64,000 nt of DNA. It comes from Chamaea fasciata. Its lineage: Eukaryota > Chordata > Aves > Passeriformes > Sylviidae. The notes under the pieces are model-generated. The model saw only the letters and a program-made list of their open reading frames with translations, did no database searches and was not told the DNA's origin. The stretch is taken from the NCBI GenBank assembly GCA_029207755.1, contig JARCOQ010000008.1:23487021-23551020 (forward strand). Direction: 5' to 3'. A program made the translations under genes and the position numbers. Below are positions 1-8,900 of this stretch, piece after piece; within the stretch, counting starts at the first letter, position 1; each line of letters begins with the position of its first letter.

Positions 1-38
1 CTGGGCCATGCTGGTGCCAGGGGAATGGCAATGATGAG
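1..38 (+). CDS. SLC23A3: SLC23A3 coding exon, partial and uncertain
   Basis: Reading from base 3 gives GPCWCQGNGNDE, and joining this in phase 0 to the next exon gives ...NDE-VSGAVLISG. That resembles the family pattern (R/Q)E-V-x-GA(V/I) at this boundary. The donor would be the weak GAG|GTGCCT at 39. A stronger donor, GTGAGT at 46, is also phase-compatible if reading starts at base 1, but its peptide (LGHAGARGMAMMRCL) fits the family worse. The exon is cut by the window edge. Confidence 0.4.
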
Positions 39-3000
39 GTGCCTTGTGAGTGGAGATGGGATGAGGGGTAGCAAGGGGTCCCAAGGAGTCCTGCCTGCTG
101 GCACTTCTGGTGATGCTGCACAGCCCCCTACTCACTCCTGAGTGCACTTGCAATGTATCTGGTCACCTCCCCAGGGCCAGGGCTTATGGGGATGGGGATG
201 CTGGCACACTTCCTGTTCTGCAGCCAACAGCCTCCCTACTGCATCCTCTTCGACGCAGCTACAGGAGCCTAGGAACCACGTGTATCAGACCCTTTCAAAA
301 TTCCCTTCCAGGCACAATCATGGCCAGAACATGCCTTATACCTAATTGCAGAGACACAGGGAGCTGGGTTGACTCACTGCAAGAGGTGGGTGCTCCTGTG
401 CTGGAATGGGGGTTCCTATCCCCCTCCATCAGCTTTCATCTTGTCACCCATATCCCTGTACCCACAGTCTATTTTCCTGGGATTTGCCATGAAGAGAGAT
501 GCAAAGGCAATGGGGATCATGATGCATGTCCATGTATATGTTTCTCTGTGCTCGGGGTGAGCAGAGCACATGAAACGAGCTTGTTCCCAGCTGCTGGGGC
601 AGTGGGAATGTGGCCAAGGGAAGGTGTTGGACCGCTTTTCATGTATCCTGCCCCACAGGCCCACCCTTTCCTCTTTCAGGTCTCTGGAGCAGTGCTGATC
701 TCTGGGCTGATTCAGTCGGTGCTGGGAGTGTCTGGCGTGTGCGGGTGGGCAGCACAGCATTGCGGGCCCATGGTCCTGGCTCCCAGCCTCTCCATCATTG
801 GGCTGTCTGCATACAAGGAAGCTGCTTTCTTCTGCTCCACTAACTGGGGTGTAGCACTGCTGTATGTGAGCCCAGGGACTGTACTGGTGGGCAGCTCCTG
901 GGGCTTTCTTTCACCAGGGGGACAGGGATGGGGCACCCCCACAGTGCGCGGTGCACATTTGGGGCCCCATCACTGACTGTGATGCTGTGTGGTGACCTGT
1001 GCTCACTCTTCTAGGCTCATGCTCCTTGCTGTCACCTTCTCCCAACACCTGCGGTCCTGCCGCCTGCCCTTCTGTGCCTGGCCCCATGCTTGGGAGGGCT
1101 CCACAGATTTTTCAGTTCCCACCCTGCGCACATTCTCGGTACTGTGGTTTGTCTGCTGTCTTCACTGTCACCAGGCTTCTCTCTCCAAGCCTGGCTCTTT
1201 GGTGTGGGATTAGATAAAACCTGAAGCACACGTAGGGATGAAAAGCTCTGGTGCAGCTCCCAGAAAATGAATGCCTCTGGGGAAGCGCTGGGGACCTAGG
1301 GTGTTGGAGCAGAACAGCTTGGGATGCTTCCTGCAGGGTGTCATAGGTTTTGTAAAGAGCATATTCTTTACAAAACCTATGACACAGGAGTAAGGGGAGA
1401 ATGTGACAGGACAAAGATGGGGTGCTGGCCAAGGCAGGCAGGGGAGGAGGGTCCCCTGCTGAGGGTCCCCTTTTGTCTTGCAGGTACTGCTCCCATTTTC
1501 TGGTGTCTGCATCGTCTGTGCCATCCTCAGCTACTTCCACATTCCCTGGGAATCACTGGATGTGACCATGGCACAGCTGTCCTGGGCCAACAGCACCTTC
1601 AATGCCCCTTGGATCCACATCCCCTATGCAGGTGGGGGGCAGCAGGGCTGAGTGCAGCCATTCACATTTGGACAGGACTTCTCTCACCTGTCTCTTTTCC
1701 CTCCACTGCAGGAGAGTGGAGGTGGCCGCTGCTCACCCCCCGTGCGCTGGCAGTGGGCATCGCCATGGCCATCAGCTGCAGCATGAACTCTGTGGGCTGC
1801 TACGTGCTGTGTGGGAGGCTGCTGCGAGTCCCCCAGCTACCCCCTCACGCCTGTAACCGGGGGCTTTGCATGGAAGGGTTGGGCAGCCTCCTGGCAGGAC
1901 TGCTGGGCACCCCAGGGGGCACAGCCTCCAGCATTGCAAACACCTGTGCCACTGGCCTCACGCAGGTATGCAAAAGTAGGGGGAGATGGGTTGGCAAGGG
2001 ATGGGGATGCAGTCAAGCAGGTGTGTAGGGACTTGAAATTGCCAGGCTGTAAGTGAGCCAGCACTGGGAAAGGCAGGTGTGAGTATCACAATGGGCAGAA
2101 GACAGAGCAGGGGGTAATGCCACCCATCCTCACTTTACCACTCTTCTTTCTGCCAGGCTGGCTCTCGCCTCTCAGTGCAAGTAAGTGCTCTGGTGTGCAT
2201 GGTACTGGGCATGTCCCCGAGGCTGGCAGGGCTCCTCACCCACATCCCACTGGCAGTTCACGGTGGGTACCCTGCCCTGCCCCCTTGCTGTGGCACCTGC
2301 AACCTGCCTGGCACTGCCTGACTCCTGCCCCTCGCAGGAGGGGTGCTTTGTGTAACCTACGCCGTGGCTGTGGGCACAGGGATCTCCTACTTCCAGTACA
2401 CAGACATTGACTCAGGGAGGAACATCTTCATTGTTGGCTTTGCCATGTTCATGGCACTGTTGGTACCGCGGTGGTTCAGCACGGCTCTGGCTCCTCTGGC
2501 CACAGGTATGAGGGACATTTCCCAGGCAAAGCAAAGCCTTGAATCCCATGGCATGGTGACCACACATCTACAGTGCTGTGGAGGGCTGGGTCAGTTCATG
2601 GTAGCAGGCAGCTACCTCTTCAATCCCTGATTCTGCCATGGCTGCTCATACCCCTTCCCCCTGGCTGGGCTGGGACCTCCTGTCTGATTCTGGCACTGTC
2701 CCTGCAGGCTGGGTGCCACTGGACCTCCTCTTCCTCTCCGTGCTTATGGCCCCTGTCTTCTTAACTGGCTTCTTGTCATTTTTTCTGGAGAACACGGTCT
2801 CAGGTGAGGGGCTGCTCTAGGTGCTCTGCATATACCCTGCTCTGAGGACTGGATATGTCCATGGGAAAAACCATCAACTCTGCCTCCAGGCAGTCCTACT
2901 GAGGGTACTGGGGCTGGTGTGGGCTAGGAGGATCCACCTAGGAGGAAGGGGCTCCCATTTCACTGTCTACCTCCCTGCTTGCAGGAACACTGGAGGAACG

Positions 3001-3316
3001 AGGACTGCTTTCTGAGCAGCCATGGAAAGCCAGAGCTGGTGACTTTCACCTCCATGGAGAGAGAGGGGAAGCCAGCCAAACATATCGGCTCCCCACTGTG
3101 CTAAGGAGGCTGCTCCCATCTTCCTGCAAAACCTTTCTGTGCTGCTTCCTCTGCCCGAGGAGTGAGGAAGAGGAGGAGGGCAGCAGTGCCACTGAGGAGG
3201 GGACTGCTGCCCCGGGGGAAGGGACACACCTGCTCCCCAAACTCAGCTCTGGCGAGCAGCAGCCAGCAATAAGGCCAAGCCAGACAGACATGCCTGCATG
3301 GCACACTGCGGCCTGA
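1..3316 (+). CDS. SLC23A3: SLC23A3, solute carrier family 23 member 3 (3' part; spliced)
   Basis: Multi-pass membrane protein of the nucleobase/ascorbate transporter (SLC23/NAT) family. Spliced segments: (1..38 uncertain), 680-861, 1015-1138, 1484-1631, 1712-1965, 2157-2262, 2338-2505, 2708-2803, 2985-3316. All introns are GT-AG and the phases join cleanly, giving 469 codons plus TGA from 680 on. Family landmarks in order: GLIQSVLGVSGVCGWAAQHC and a following HCGPMVLAPSLSIIGLS stretch, the PPHACNRGL..EGLGSLLAGLLGTP block, IDSGRNIFIVGFAMFMALL, FLSFFLENTVSG, then GTLEERGLL. Paralogues SLC23A1/2 carry ascorbate; the A3 member's substrate is less well established. The nucleobase-transporter signature (N-x-G-x4-T) reads NTCATGLT here, so the usual Gly is Cys, suggesting altered function. 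The cytosolic tail (exon 2985-3316) is acidic and Ser/Glu-rich. The 5' exons and promoter lie left of the window. Identity over SLC23A1/2 rests on A3-like stretches such as PLLTPRALA and LPPHAC plus the neighbour NHEJ1. Confidence 0.9.
39..679 (+). other. SLC23A3 intron, no other feature seen
   Basis: Non-coding sequence between the partial left exon and the exon at 680. It ends in the pyrimidine tract and AG at 678-679. I could not place any family-like exon, repeat or RNA gene in it. Confidence 0.5.
680..861 (+). CDS. SLC23A3: SLC23A3 exon (GLIQSVLG...GLSAYKEA)
   Basis: Acceptor CTCTTTCAG|GTC; donor CT|GTATGTGAG, leaving phase 2. Encodes VSGAVLISGLIQSVLGVSGV through CGPMVLAPSLSIIGLSAYKE and CSTNWGVALL, a membrane segment and loop strongly conserved in SLC23 proteins. 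Confidence 0.88.
1015..1138 (+). CDS. SLC23A3: SLC23A3 exon (LMLLAVTFSQHLRSC)
   Basis: Acceptor CTTCTAG|G, completing the split Leu codon; donor TCG|GTACTG, phase 0. Encodes LMLLAVTFSQHLRSCRLPFC then TLRTFS. The TFSQHL element corresponds to the family's FSQYL motif. Confidence 0.85.
1139..1483 (+). other. SLC23A3 intron carrying a perfect inverted repeat
   Basis: Short intron between the TFSQHL exon and the exon at 1484. Its only notable content is the 21-bp inverted repeat at 1338-1385, listed separately. Confidence 0.7.
1338..1385. repeat. Perfect 21-bp inverted repeat with 6-nt loop
   Basis: Arms 1338-1358 and 1365-1385 are exact reverse complements, separated by the loop GCATAT. The arm core is TCATAGGTTTTGTAAAGA. 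An RNA copy would form a strong hairpin. It sits inside an SLC23A3 intron, and I do not recognise it as part of a named transposon. Confidence 0.9.
1484..1631 (+). CDS. SLC23A3: SLC23A3 exon (VLLPFSGVCIVCAILSYF)
   Basis: Acceptor GTCTTGCAG|GTA; donor GCAG|GTGGGG, phase 1. Encodes a hydrophobic membrane span (VLLPFSGVCIVCAILSYF) and an extramembrane loop ending in APWIHIPYAG. The human A3 protein has a similar APW-containing loop. Confidence 0.87.
1712..1965 (+). CDS. SLC23A3: SLC23A3 exon with family signature block
   Basis: Acceptor CCACTGCAG|GA; donor ACGCAG|GTATGC, phase 0. Encodes EWRWPLLTPRALAVGIAMAI, CGRLLRVPQLPPHACNRGL, EGLGSLLAGLLGTPGG and ANTCATGLTQ. The last element is the NAT signature region, where the usual N-x-G reads N-T-C. 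Confidence 0.92.
2157..2262 (+). CDS. SLC23A3: SLC23A3 exon (AGSRLSVQ...LTHIPLAVHG)
   Basis: Acceptor TCTGCCAG|GCT; donor CACG|GTGGGT, phase 1. Encodes AGSRLSVQVSALVCMVLGMS and RLAGLLTHIPLAVHG, matching the VGSR...G...P(I/L) segment that follows the signature in the family. Confidence 0.88.
2338..2505 (+). CDS. SLC23A3: SLC23A3 exon (DIDSGRNIFIVGFAMFMALL)
   Basis: Acceptor CTCGCAG|GA; donor CACAG|GTATGA, phase 1. Encodes GGVLCVTYAVAVGTGISYFQ and DIDSGRNIFIVGFAMFMALL. The D-(I/M)-(D/N)-S-x-RN-(L/I)-F motif is one of the most conserved in SLC23. Confidence 0.92.
2708..2803 (+). CDS. SLC23A3: SLC23A3 exon (FLSFFLENTVSG)
   Basis: Acceptor CCCTGCAG|GC; donor CTCAG|GTGAGG, phase 1. Encodes GWVPLDLLFLSVLMAPVFLT and GFLSFFLENTVSG, the last membrane segment followed by the family's LxNT(V/I)xG motif. 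Confidence 0.9.
2985..3316 (+). CDS. SLC23A3: SLC23A3 terminal coding exon
   Basis: Acceptor GCTTGCAG|GA. Opens with GTLEERGLL (conserved family motif after the last membrane span) and runs through a Cys-containing stretch (KTFLCCFLCPRS) and an acidic SEEEEEGSSATEEG tail. Stop TGA is at 3314-3316. Confidence 0.9.
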
Positions 3317-3465
3317 CCCTGTCATCTGGGGGCTCATGTGGAAACAGGGCCGTGCCCTCAAGGCAGCTCGTGAGCCACTTTGCTCCTCATTTCTGAAGTC
3401 CTCGAGGACTGAACCTGAGCTTCCACCCTCTTACACAAAACTAATTTCCCTGCTTGAGACTGAGA

Positions 3466-3471
3466 TATAAA
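3466..3471 (+). terminator. Possible SLC23A3 polyadenylation signal (variant TATAAA)
   Basis: No AATAAA or ATTAAA was seen within about 1.7 kb of the stop. TATAAA here, a known weaker variant, is followed about 30 bp later by a GTGTTTTTTTTTT-like U-rich tract, as expected for a cleavage site. Tentative. Confidence 0.3.
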
Positions 3472-3499
3472 AACCTTCAACCAACTTTGCCTTTTCCAG

Positions 3500-4880
3500 G
3501 TGTTTTTTTTTCCAGATGGGATTTACCTAGGGGGATTCCCTGTTGCCCTGAGGACTGTGATGGGAGGGCAGGGCCACCTGGCGCCACTGCAGCTGAGGAT
3601 GTGGGTACCTCTAAAATCCACCATCACCCTGTGGAGATGTCTAGGGGGGAGGGTTCAGTGCTTTGGCCAGGCCCAAAGGTCTGTCACTCTGGTTATGCTC
3701 CTCTGCTGGCACTGTGCTCAGGAACTACTCCTGCTGAGTGAGGTGATCCACCTCCTCCCTGCTGTGTCCCAGTTGTGCCTATGGCCCCTCGATGCCCATG
3801 GCACCAGGTATACACCAATGCTCTGGCACTCCATGATGCTCCAGGCTGGGCGTGCAACTCAGCTCAGTTTCCCAAACAATGAACCAATGACCATTTCACC
3901 TACAGTTGGATAGTCTCAGTAGTACTCACCATACAAATACCCCCTAGGCATTGCTCTTATGGCAACACTAGCCAATAGTGGATTTCCCTGGAGAAGAACA
4001 TCTCCCTCCACCTGATCTCAAGGTGAAACACCCAAAGGTGGTTACAGGGTGGGACGGATGAGGAGGCACTGTGTGTGCAGGTCCCTAGGTGTGACCCCTA
4101 CAGCTGTACACAGCAGTGTAATGCACAGCTCATCCTCATCCAACCAGCACCCCCACCTGACCCTAAATTTCAGCTGAGCCCAGAGTCCAACTGGGTCCTG
4201 CACCCCAAATCTGATAATGCAACCTAGTCTGTCCAGCACTGCAAAGTCCTTGCTTGCTCCCCTGCTCCCAGGCACCCTGTCAGGATGTGAACCCTGTCCC
4301 AGACCCCTGGCACTGCCCTGGGAGATCGATGCAGCCTACAGGCTGGGGAGAGGGGTGAGTGAAGGAGTGTGCGCAAAGAGTGTTAAGCGGGAGACTCACA
4401 GGGGCAGCACATCGGGAGCGGTTTGTGGGCCAAGCCTGGACGGCCTCAATACATTGTGTGCAGGTGGGGAAATCACAGTCAGAAAATGGGTGATGAGGTT
4501 TGGAAATCAGTGCCTGGAGTAACGGTGGGCCTCAGTGTGGAAGGAACTTGGGGGTGTGTGGTGTGCCAAGTTGGCACAATGCTGCTCTGTGCTGCCTTGC
4601 GAGCCCAGTGCCCAGGCATGGGGACAGAGGCACCTGCAGCCCTAGCTATACAGGGCTCACTGCGGTGCTGCAGCCGAGTCCCCGCACACCCTGGGAGAGC
4701 AGCGGTGCGGATGCGTGCCCCGGCCGTGCCTGCCCCGGCACCCTGGCGCTGAGGAAAAAACCTGGGGCCAAGGAACAGGAGGAGCTTGCCGCTGCCTCTC
4801 CGGCTGCACTGGGCCCGGTACCCAGCCGGGCACTCGTGCCAGAACACTTCGTAGCAGAATAACGTCCTAAGGCATTTCGG
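3500..4880. other. Intergenic gap SLC23A3-NHEJ1
   Basis: No exon-like, repeat or RNA feature recognised. GC content and CpG frequency rise from about 4.7 kb into the NHEJ1 promoter island. Confidence 0.5.
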
Positions 4881-5460
4881 CCCCCATCAGCATCTTGGCC
4901 GTGCCACCCCTTGCGGAAACCGCGGACGCTCTAGAGGGCCACGCCACCTCGGTTCGCTGGCCTTGTGAGCAGGCAAAGGAACACCAGCGTGTTCCCGGGG
5001 GCTCTGCGGAAGGGATGGCAGTTCTCGGAGGGCCGGCAACCGCACATCCCGGCGTGCCCCGGCCCCGCACGCCGCGGAAGAGAGCAGCATGCCGGGAGCC
5101 GTAGTCTGCCCTCGCCTTCGGCCCGGCGCCGCGCGTCGCCCGCAAGCCCGTGCCTCTGAATCCTCCGGCCGCCTACTCCTCCTGCCCTCGGGTAATGCTG
5201 CGGCTCCGCAGAGCCCCAGGCCTGCGAGCACCCCGCGGTCGCTGGGTCCCCGAATGTTTTGGGAGGCGTGGAGCCCGTCCTAGGGAGGAGCGGGAAGCAG
5301 CGGCGGGGTGCCGGCACTCTGCCGGTGTCGCTGCAGGCAGGGACGGCGCGGGCTGGCGTGGAGAGCAGGGGTGGGATGCCCCAGCAGGAGCAGAGTGCAG
5401 CGCCCTGCCACCCGCCCAGTGTCGGCGGAGCAACCTAAATGTTAATTTGGGCGTAGAGGT
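4880..5460 (+). promoter_or_regulatory. NHEJ1: CpG-island promoter of NHEJ1
   Basis: CpG-dense stretch without a TATA box, ending about 320 bp before the NHEJ1 start codon. It contains a ZNF143-type site (5087-5105). A non-coding first exon probably starts just after that site and may end at the donor-like CGG|GTAATG near 5191. Human NHEJ1 also has a non-coding first exon. The transcription start is inferred, not seen. Confidence 0.65.
5087..5105 (-). promoter_or_regulatory. ZNF143/THAP11-type core-promoter motif
   Basis: On the minus strand this reads ACTACGGCTCCCGGCATGC. That is a close variant of the ACTACAANTCCCAGNATGC element typical of housekeeping CpG-island promoters. It lies inside the NHEJ1 promoter island. 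Confidence 0.65.
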
Positions 5461-5777
5461 CTTGCCGTGTTAACGCCAGCAAGCACCGGGTATCCCGGGT
5501 AGGCAGCAGTTCCACTGCCGTGCGCCTGCTGGTGCATTTGGGGTGCTTATTGTGAGCTGCGGCAGGACCTGCCCTGCAGAAATCTCCCAAAACACACACT
5601 CCAGCTCTGCTGCTTGCATGTGTGACCAGAACTGGCTGAGTATCCTTACTTCCATGCTGTCAGGTGGGTCTGCATCCTAAATGGGCCAGCCGGCACTGAC
5701 GGGCCCTGTGAGGGCATCCCAGGGACCAGGTCTTCCTGGGTGGGGGTTGAGGCAGAGACCTGGTTGCTCTCTTGCAG

Positions 5778-5963
5778 ATGGAAGGCTCCGAGGAGCTGGA
5801 AGGCAGCCTCCTGACCCAGCCCTGGGCTTCTGTTCGCTTTGGCGAGTCCACTTTTCTTGCCAAAGTGTGCTTCAGGGATACTGGCTATATTCTGCTGATC
5901 TCTGACCTCAGCAGCGTTTGGTACGAGAGTGCAGACACCGAGGCTGTGGGACAAAGGTCCAAG
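5778..5963 (+). CDS. NHEJ1: NHEJ1 coding exon 1 (residues 1-62)
   Basis: Acceptor TCTCTTGCAG|ATG; donor TCCAAG|GTGAGT, phase 0. Encodes [20 protein letters not shown] through [12 protein letters not shown] and GQRSK. It aligns with the human head domain (LLMQPWAW..., SDLQQVWHE, SQRAK). Confidence 0.93.
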
Positions 5964-8900
5964 GTGAGTGTCTGAAAAGGTCAGAGGCCTCCTTTTCTCC
6001 TCCCAGCAGCTGACGTACCAGCATAAATTGCTTGGAGACGCAATGGCTTTTGGGTCTGACTGGGCTCAGGTGCAAATGTTCAACCTGGGAAGTTCCTTGT
6101 GTGGCTCTGCCCAAGCCCTGTCACCCCACTTGGCCAAACACCCTTCTCCTGGGAGAGTGGGCCACACTATTTAGTATGCCTGGGGCAGCCAGGTGGGTCT
6201 GCATACAGAGGCTGGCACAGTCTCTTCACTTGTGGGCTGGATGGGCAGCTGGTTTCCCCAGGGTCAATGTACTAAAGAGGAGATTGAAACAAGGCTGCCT
6301 TCTACTCATGACAGAGAGATTCTGTTCACATTCGTAGCTAGTACAGTCTCTTTTGTCAGCTTGGCCCCCAAAAATACATGGAGCTGTGCCTCATCTCCTC
6401 AGCCCATGTGCCCAGGCCCTCATGTGCTATTGCAGTGGCATGTCCCTGTGTCACATAATGCTGAGTGGCTGGTGACAGGAAGAATGGGCAGATGGCTGCA
6501 GCTATCCCCCAGCTCTGGCAGGTTGTCCTACTGTTGGCTCTCAGCCAGGCTATGGTGGCATGCAGAACAGATGTGCTAGTGCAGACCCACTGCACCCTGC
6601 CCATCCATCTTGGACTGGCAGAATAGGGGAGTATTCCCAGCATGGCTGGCTTGAGAGAATCAGTGAAGAATGTCATGTCAGAGAACTGGAAGGCAAGGCC
6701 CAGGGATGGGCTGTGGAACATGCAGTAGTTTGACTCCTTTGGTTGTAGGATTTCTGCTGTTTGTTTCCCCAGTGCTGTGCTATGCCCCCTAACCTTGCTT
6801 TTTCCCAGGAGCTGAACAAGCGGCTGACGGTTCACGTGTCCTCTTTCCTGAACCACTTGTGCAACCTGATGTGCCCCTTGCTGGCAGGGCAGCCGGGTGC
6901 CACCACCGCCTTCTCCTGCCACCACTCTCCCAGTGGCCTCAGGCTGCATGTGAAAAGCGAGCTGTCAGGACTGCCCTTCTACTGGGACTTCCACTGCTGC
7001 CCTGCTCCCTTGGAGATGGTGAGCGAAGCTGCACAGGGTTCAGGGAGAGGAGTGGCCAAAATTAAGGATTATTTCTTTACGCTTAGAGGCTTTTGAGTTT
7101 CGAGCCATGCTGGTGACTGTAGGTTGCCTGACTCTGCCTTCTGCCTCTCCCAGGCTTACTGTCCCCATTTCTTCCCATTGAGGCTTTGGTTTGTGCTCTG
7201 CAGTGACACAGGGATGACCCAACACATGCTCCTGCTGAGGCATGAGTGAAATGCCCTTGTGAGAATTCATCTGGAGTTCTGCATCCAAACATGGGGTGTT
7301 TGGCACAAGATAAACATTGATGTGTTAGAGGGGTTCAGAGGAGAGCCACAAAGATGATGAGAGGGTGAGAGCTTATCTCCTACAAAGGCAGATTGCAAGA
7401 GATGGGATTGTCTGGCATGGAGAAGTGAAGGCTCCTGAAGAGACCTCATTGCAGCCTTCCAGTACTTGAAGAGGGCTTATTAGAAAGAGGGAGAACAGCT
7501 TTTTACATTGGCAGATAGTGATAGGACAAGGAGAAATGTTTCTTAACTAAAAGAGGAGACCTTTAGATTAGCTGCTAGAAAAAAATCTTCATTATGAGGG
7601 TGATGAGGTGCTGGAACAGGTTGCCCAGAGAAGTTGTGGATGTTCCATTCCTGAAAGTGTTCAAGACCAGGTTGGATGGGGCCTTGAGCAACTTGATCTA
7701 GTAAGTTACATTGAAAGTGTCTTTCAAACCAAACCTTTCTGTAATTCTATATCCAGTGTGGGGTGATGCCCTACCCGCACCCTGTAGAGCAGAGTGATGC
7801 TGTTCTCTTTAGGAGCAAGCCATGCAGCAGGGCACAGGGCGGCGGGTACCCCCAGATGACCCGCAGGTGGTCTGTCATAACGGGCGGAATTATAGCAGAG
7901 TCTCCGGCTTTTAAGGGTTTGCTCTTTCGCGGGGCTGCCCGGCATTCTGCGTTTCCGGAGGCAGCCCCTCGGCTGCAGGTGGGGCAGCGCTGCGGCCGGG
8001 GCTCCCCCCGGGGCCCTGCGTCCCTGCGCGCACAAGAGGGCGCCCGGCGCCCGCGAACCGCCCGGCGGAGCCCGGCCCCGGGCCGGCCCTGCGGCTCCGC
8101 TGCCGGCGGGAGGCAGCGCCCGGCAACCCCGGAGCCCCGCTCCCGCCGGGTCCCGCTGCGGGGCGCGTTTCCTCTGCCCACAGCGGCTGTGCTTGGGCAT
8201 CGCGGGGGGAGAGCCGGGCTCCCCAGCTGCTGCGGGGGCTGTGCTCGCCGTCAAGGTTGAAGTTGGGAGCGAGTAATCGGGGTCCTGGCTTGGCTTATCC
8301 CAGGAACTTGATGTCCCTGCTTGGGCAAGACCCACAGAGGCTGAGCTGAGGAGGTACAATGCCCCTATTCCCGGTTGCTCCTCTAGTTTATGTTGGACAC
8401 ACACTGGATGTCTGCAGGACACCGCGGAGGTGGGAAGCGGCTGGGGTCCTGAGTGTGGCTGGTATGGATGCAGCAGTGGGGGCCAATTTTGCCCCAGCCA
8501 GGGGCTTGAGGAAGGCATAGAGCCTACCTGGCTTAGCCCATCCCACCTCTGCTGCAGGTGGTGCCTCCAAGTGCTACAGTGGGTGATGGCCATCACCTCT
8601 GGGCTCATATCTGGATGTGAGCAAAGCACAGAGCCCACTGTGGGCTTGCCATAAGAGTGAGAATGCTTCAGGAACAATGCTGGGTTTGCTGTCCTCTCAT
8701 CCATGTGCTCAGCCTGGCCCCAGAAACAAGGGGCATGATAGGTTAGGGGGATCTCAAATACTCTCCCAGAGACTGAAGGAGGTGATAGGAGAGAGGCTGC
8801 TTTGTGTGCCTGCTGGGCCAGGGTGGCCCAGCTGGGCTCCAAGACAGAGGACATGCCCAGGGCTCCGTGTGGGGCTTGTGTGGGTGTAAGCTTAGAGGGT

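Noticed and set aside
1324..2028. Single 234-codon plus-strand frame
   Set aside because: It merges an SLC23A3 intron with parts of two real exons in mixed frames; the spliced exons explain the family similarity.
3098..3361. Minus-strand frames opposite the last SLC23A3 exon
   Set aside because: Shadows of the real plus-strand exon.
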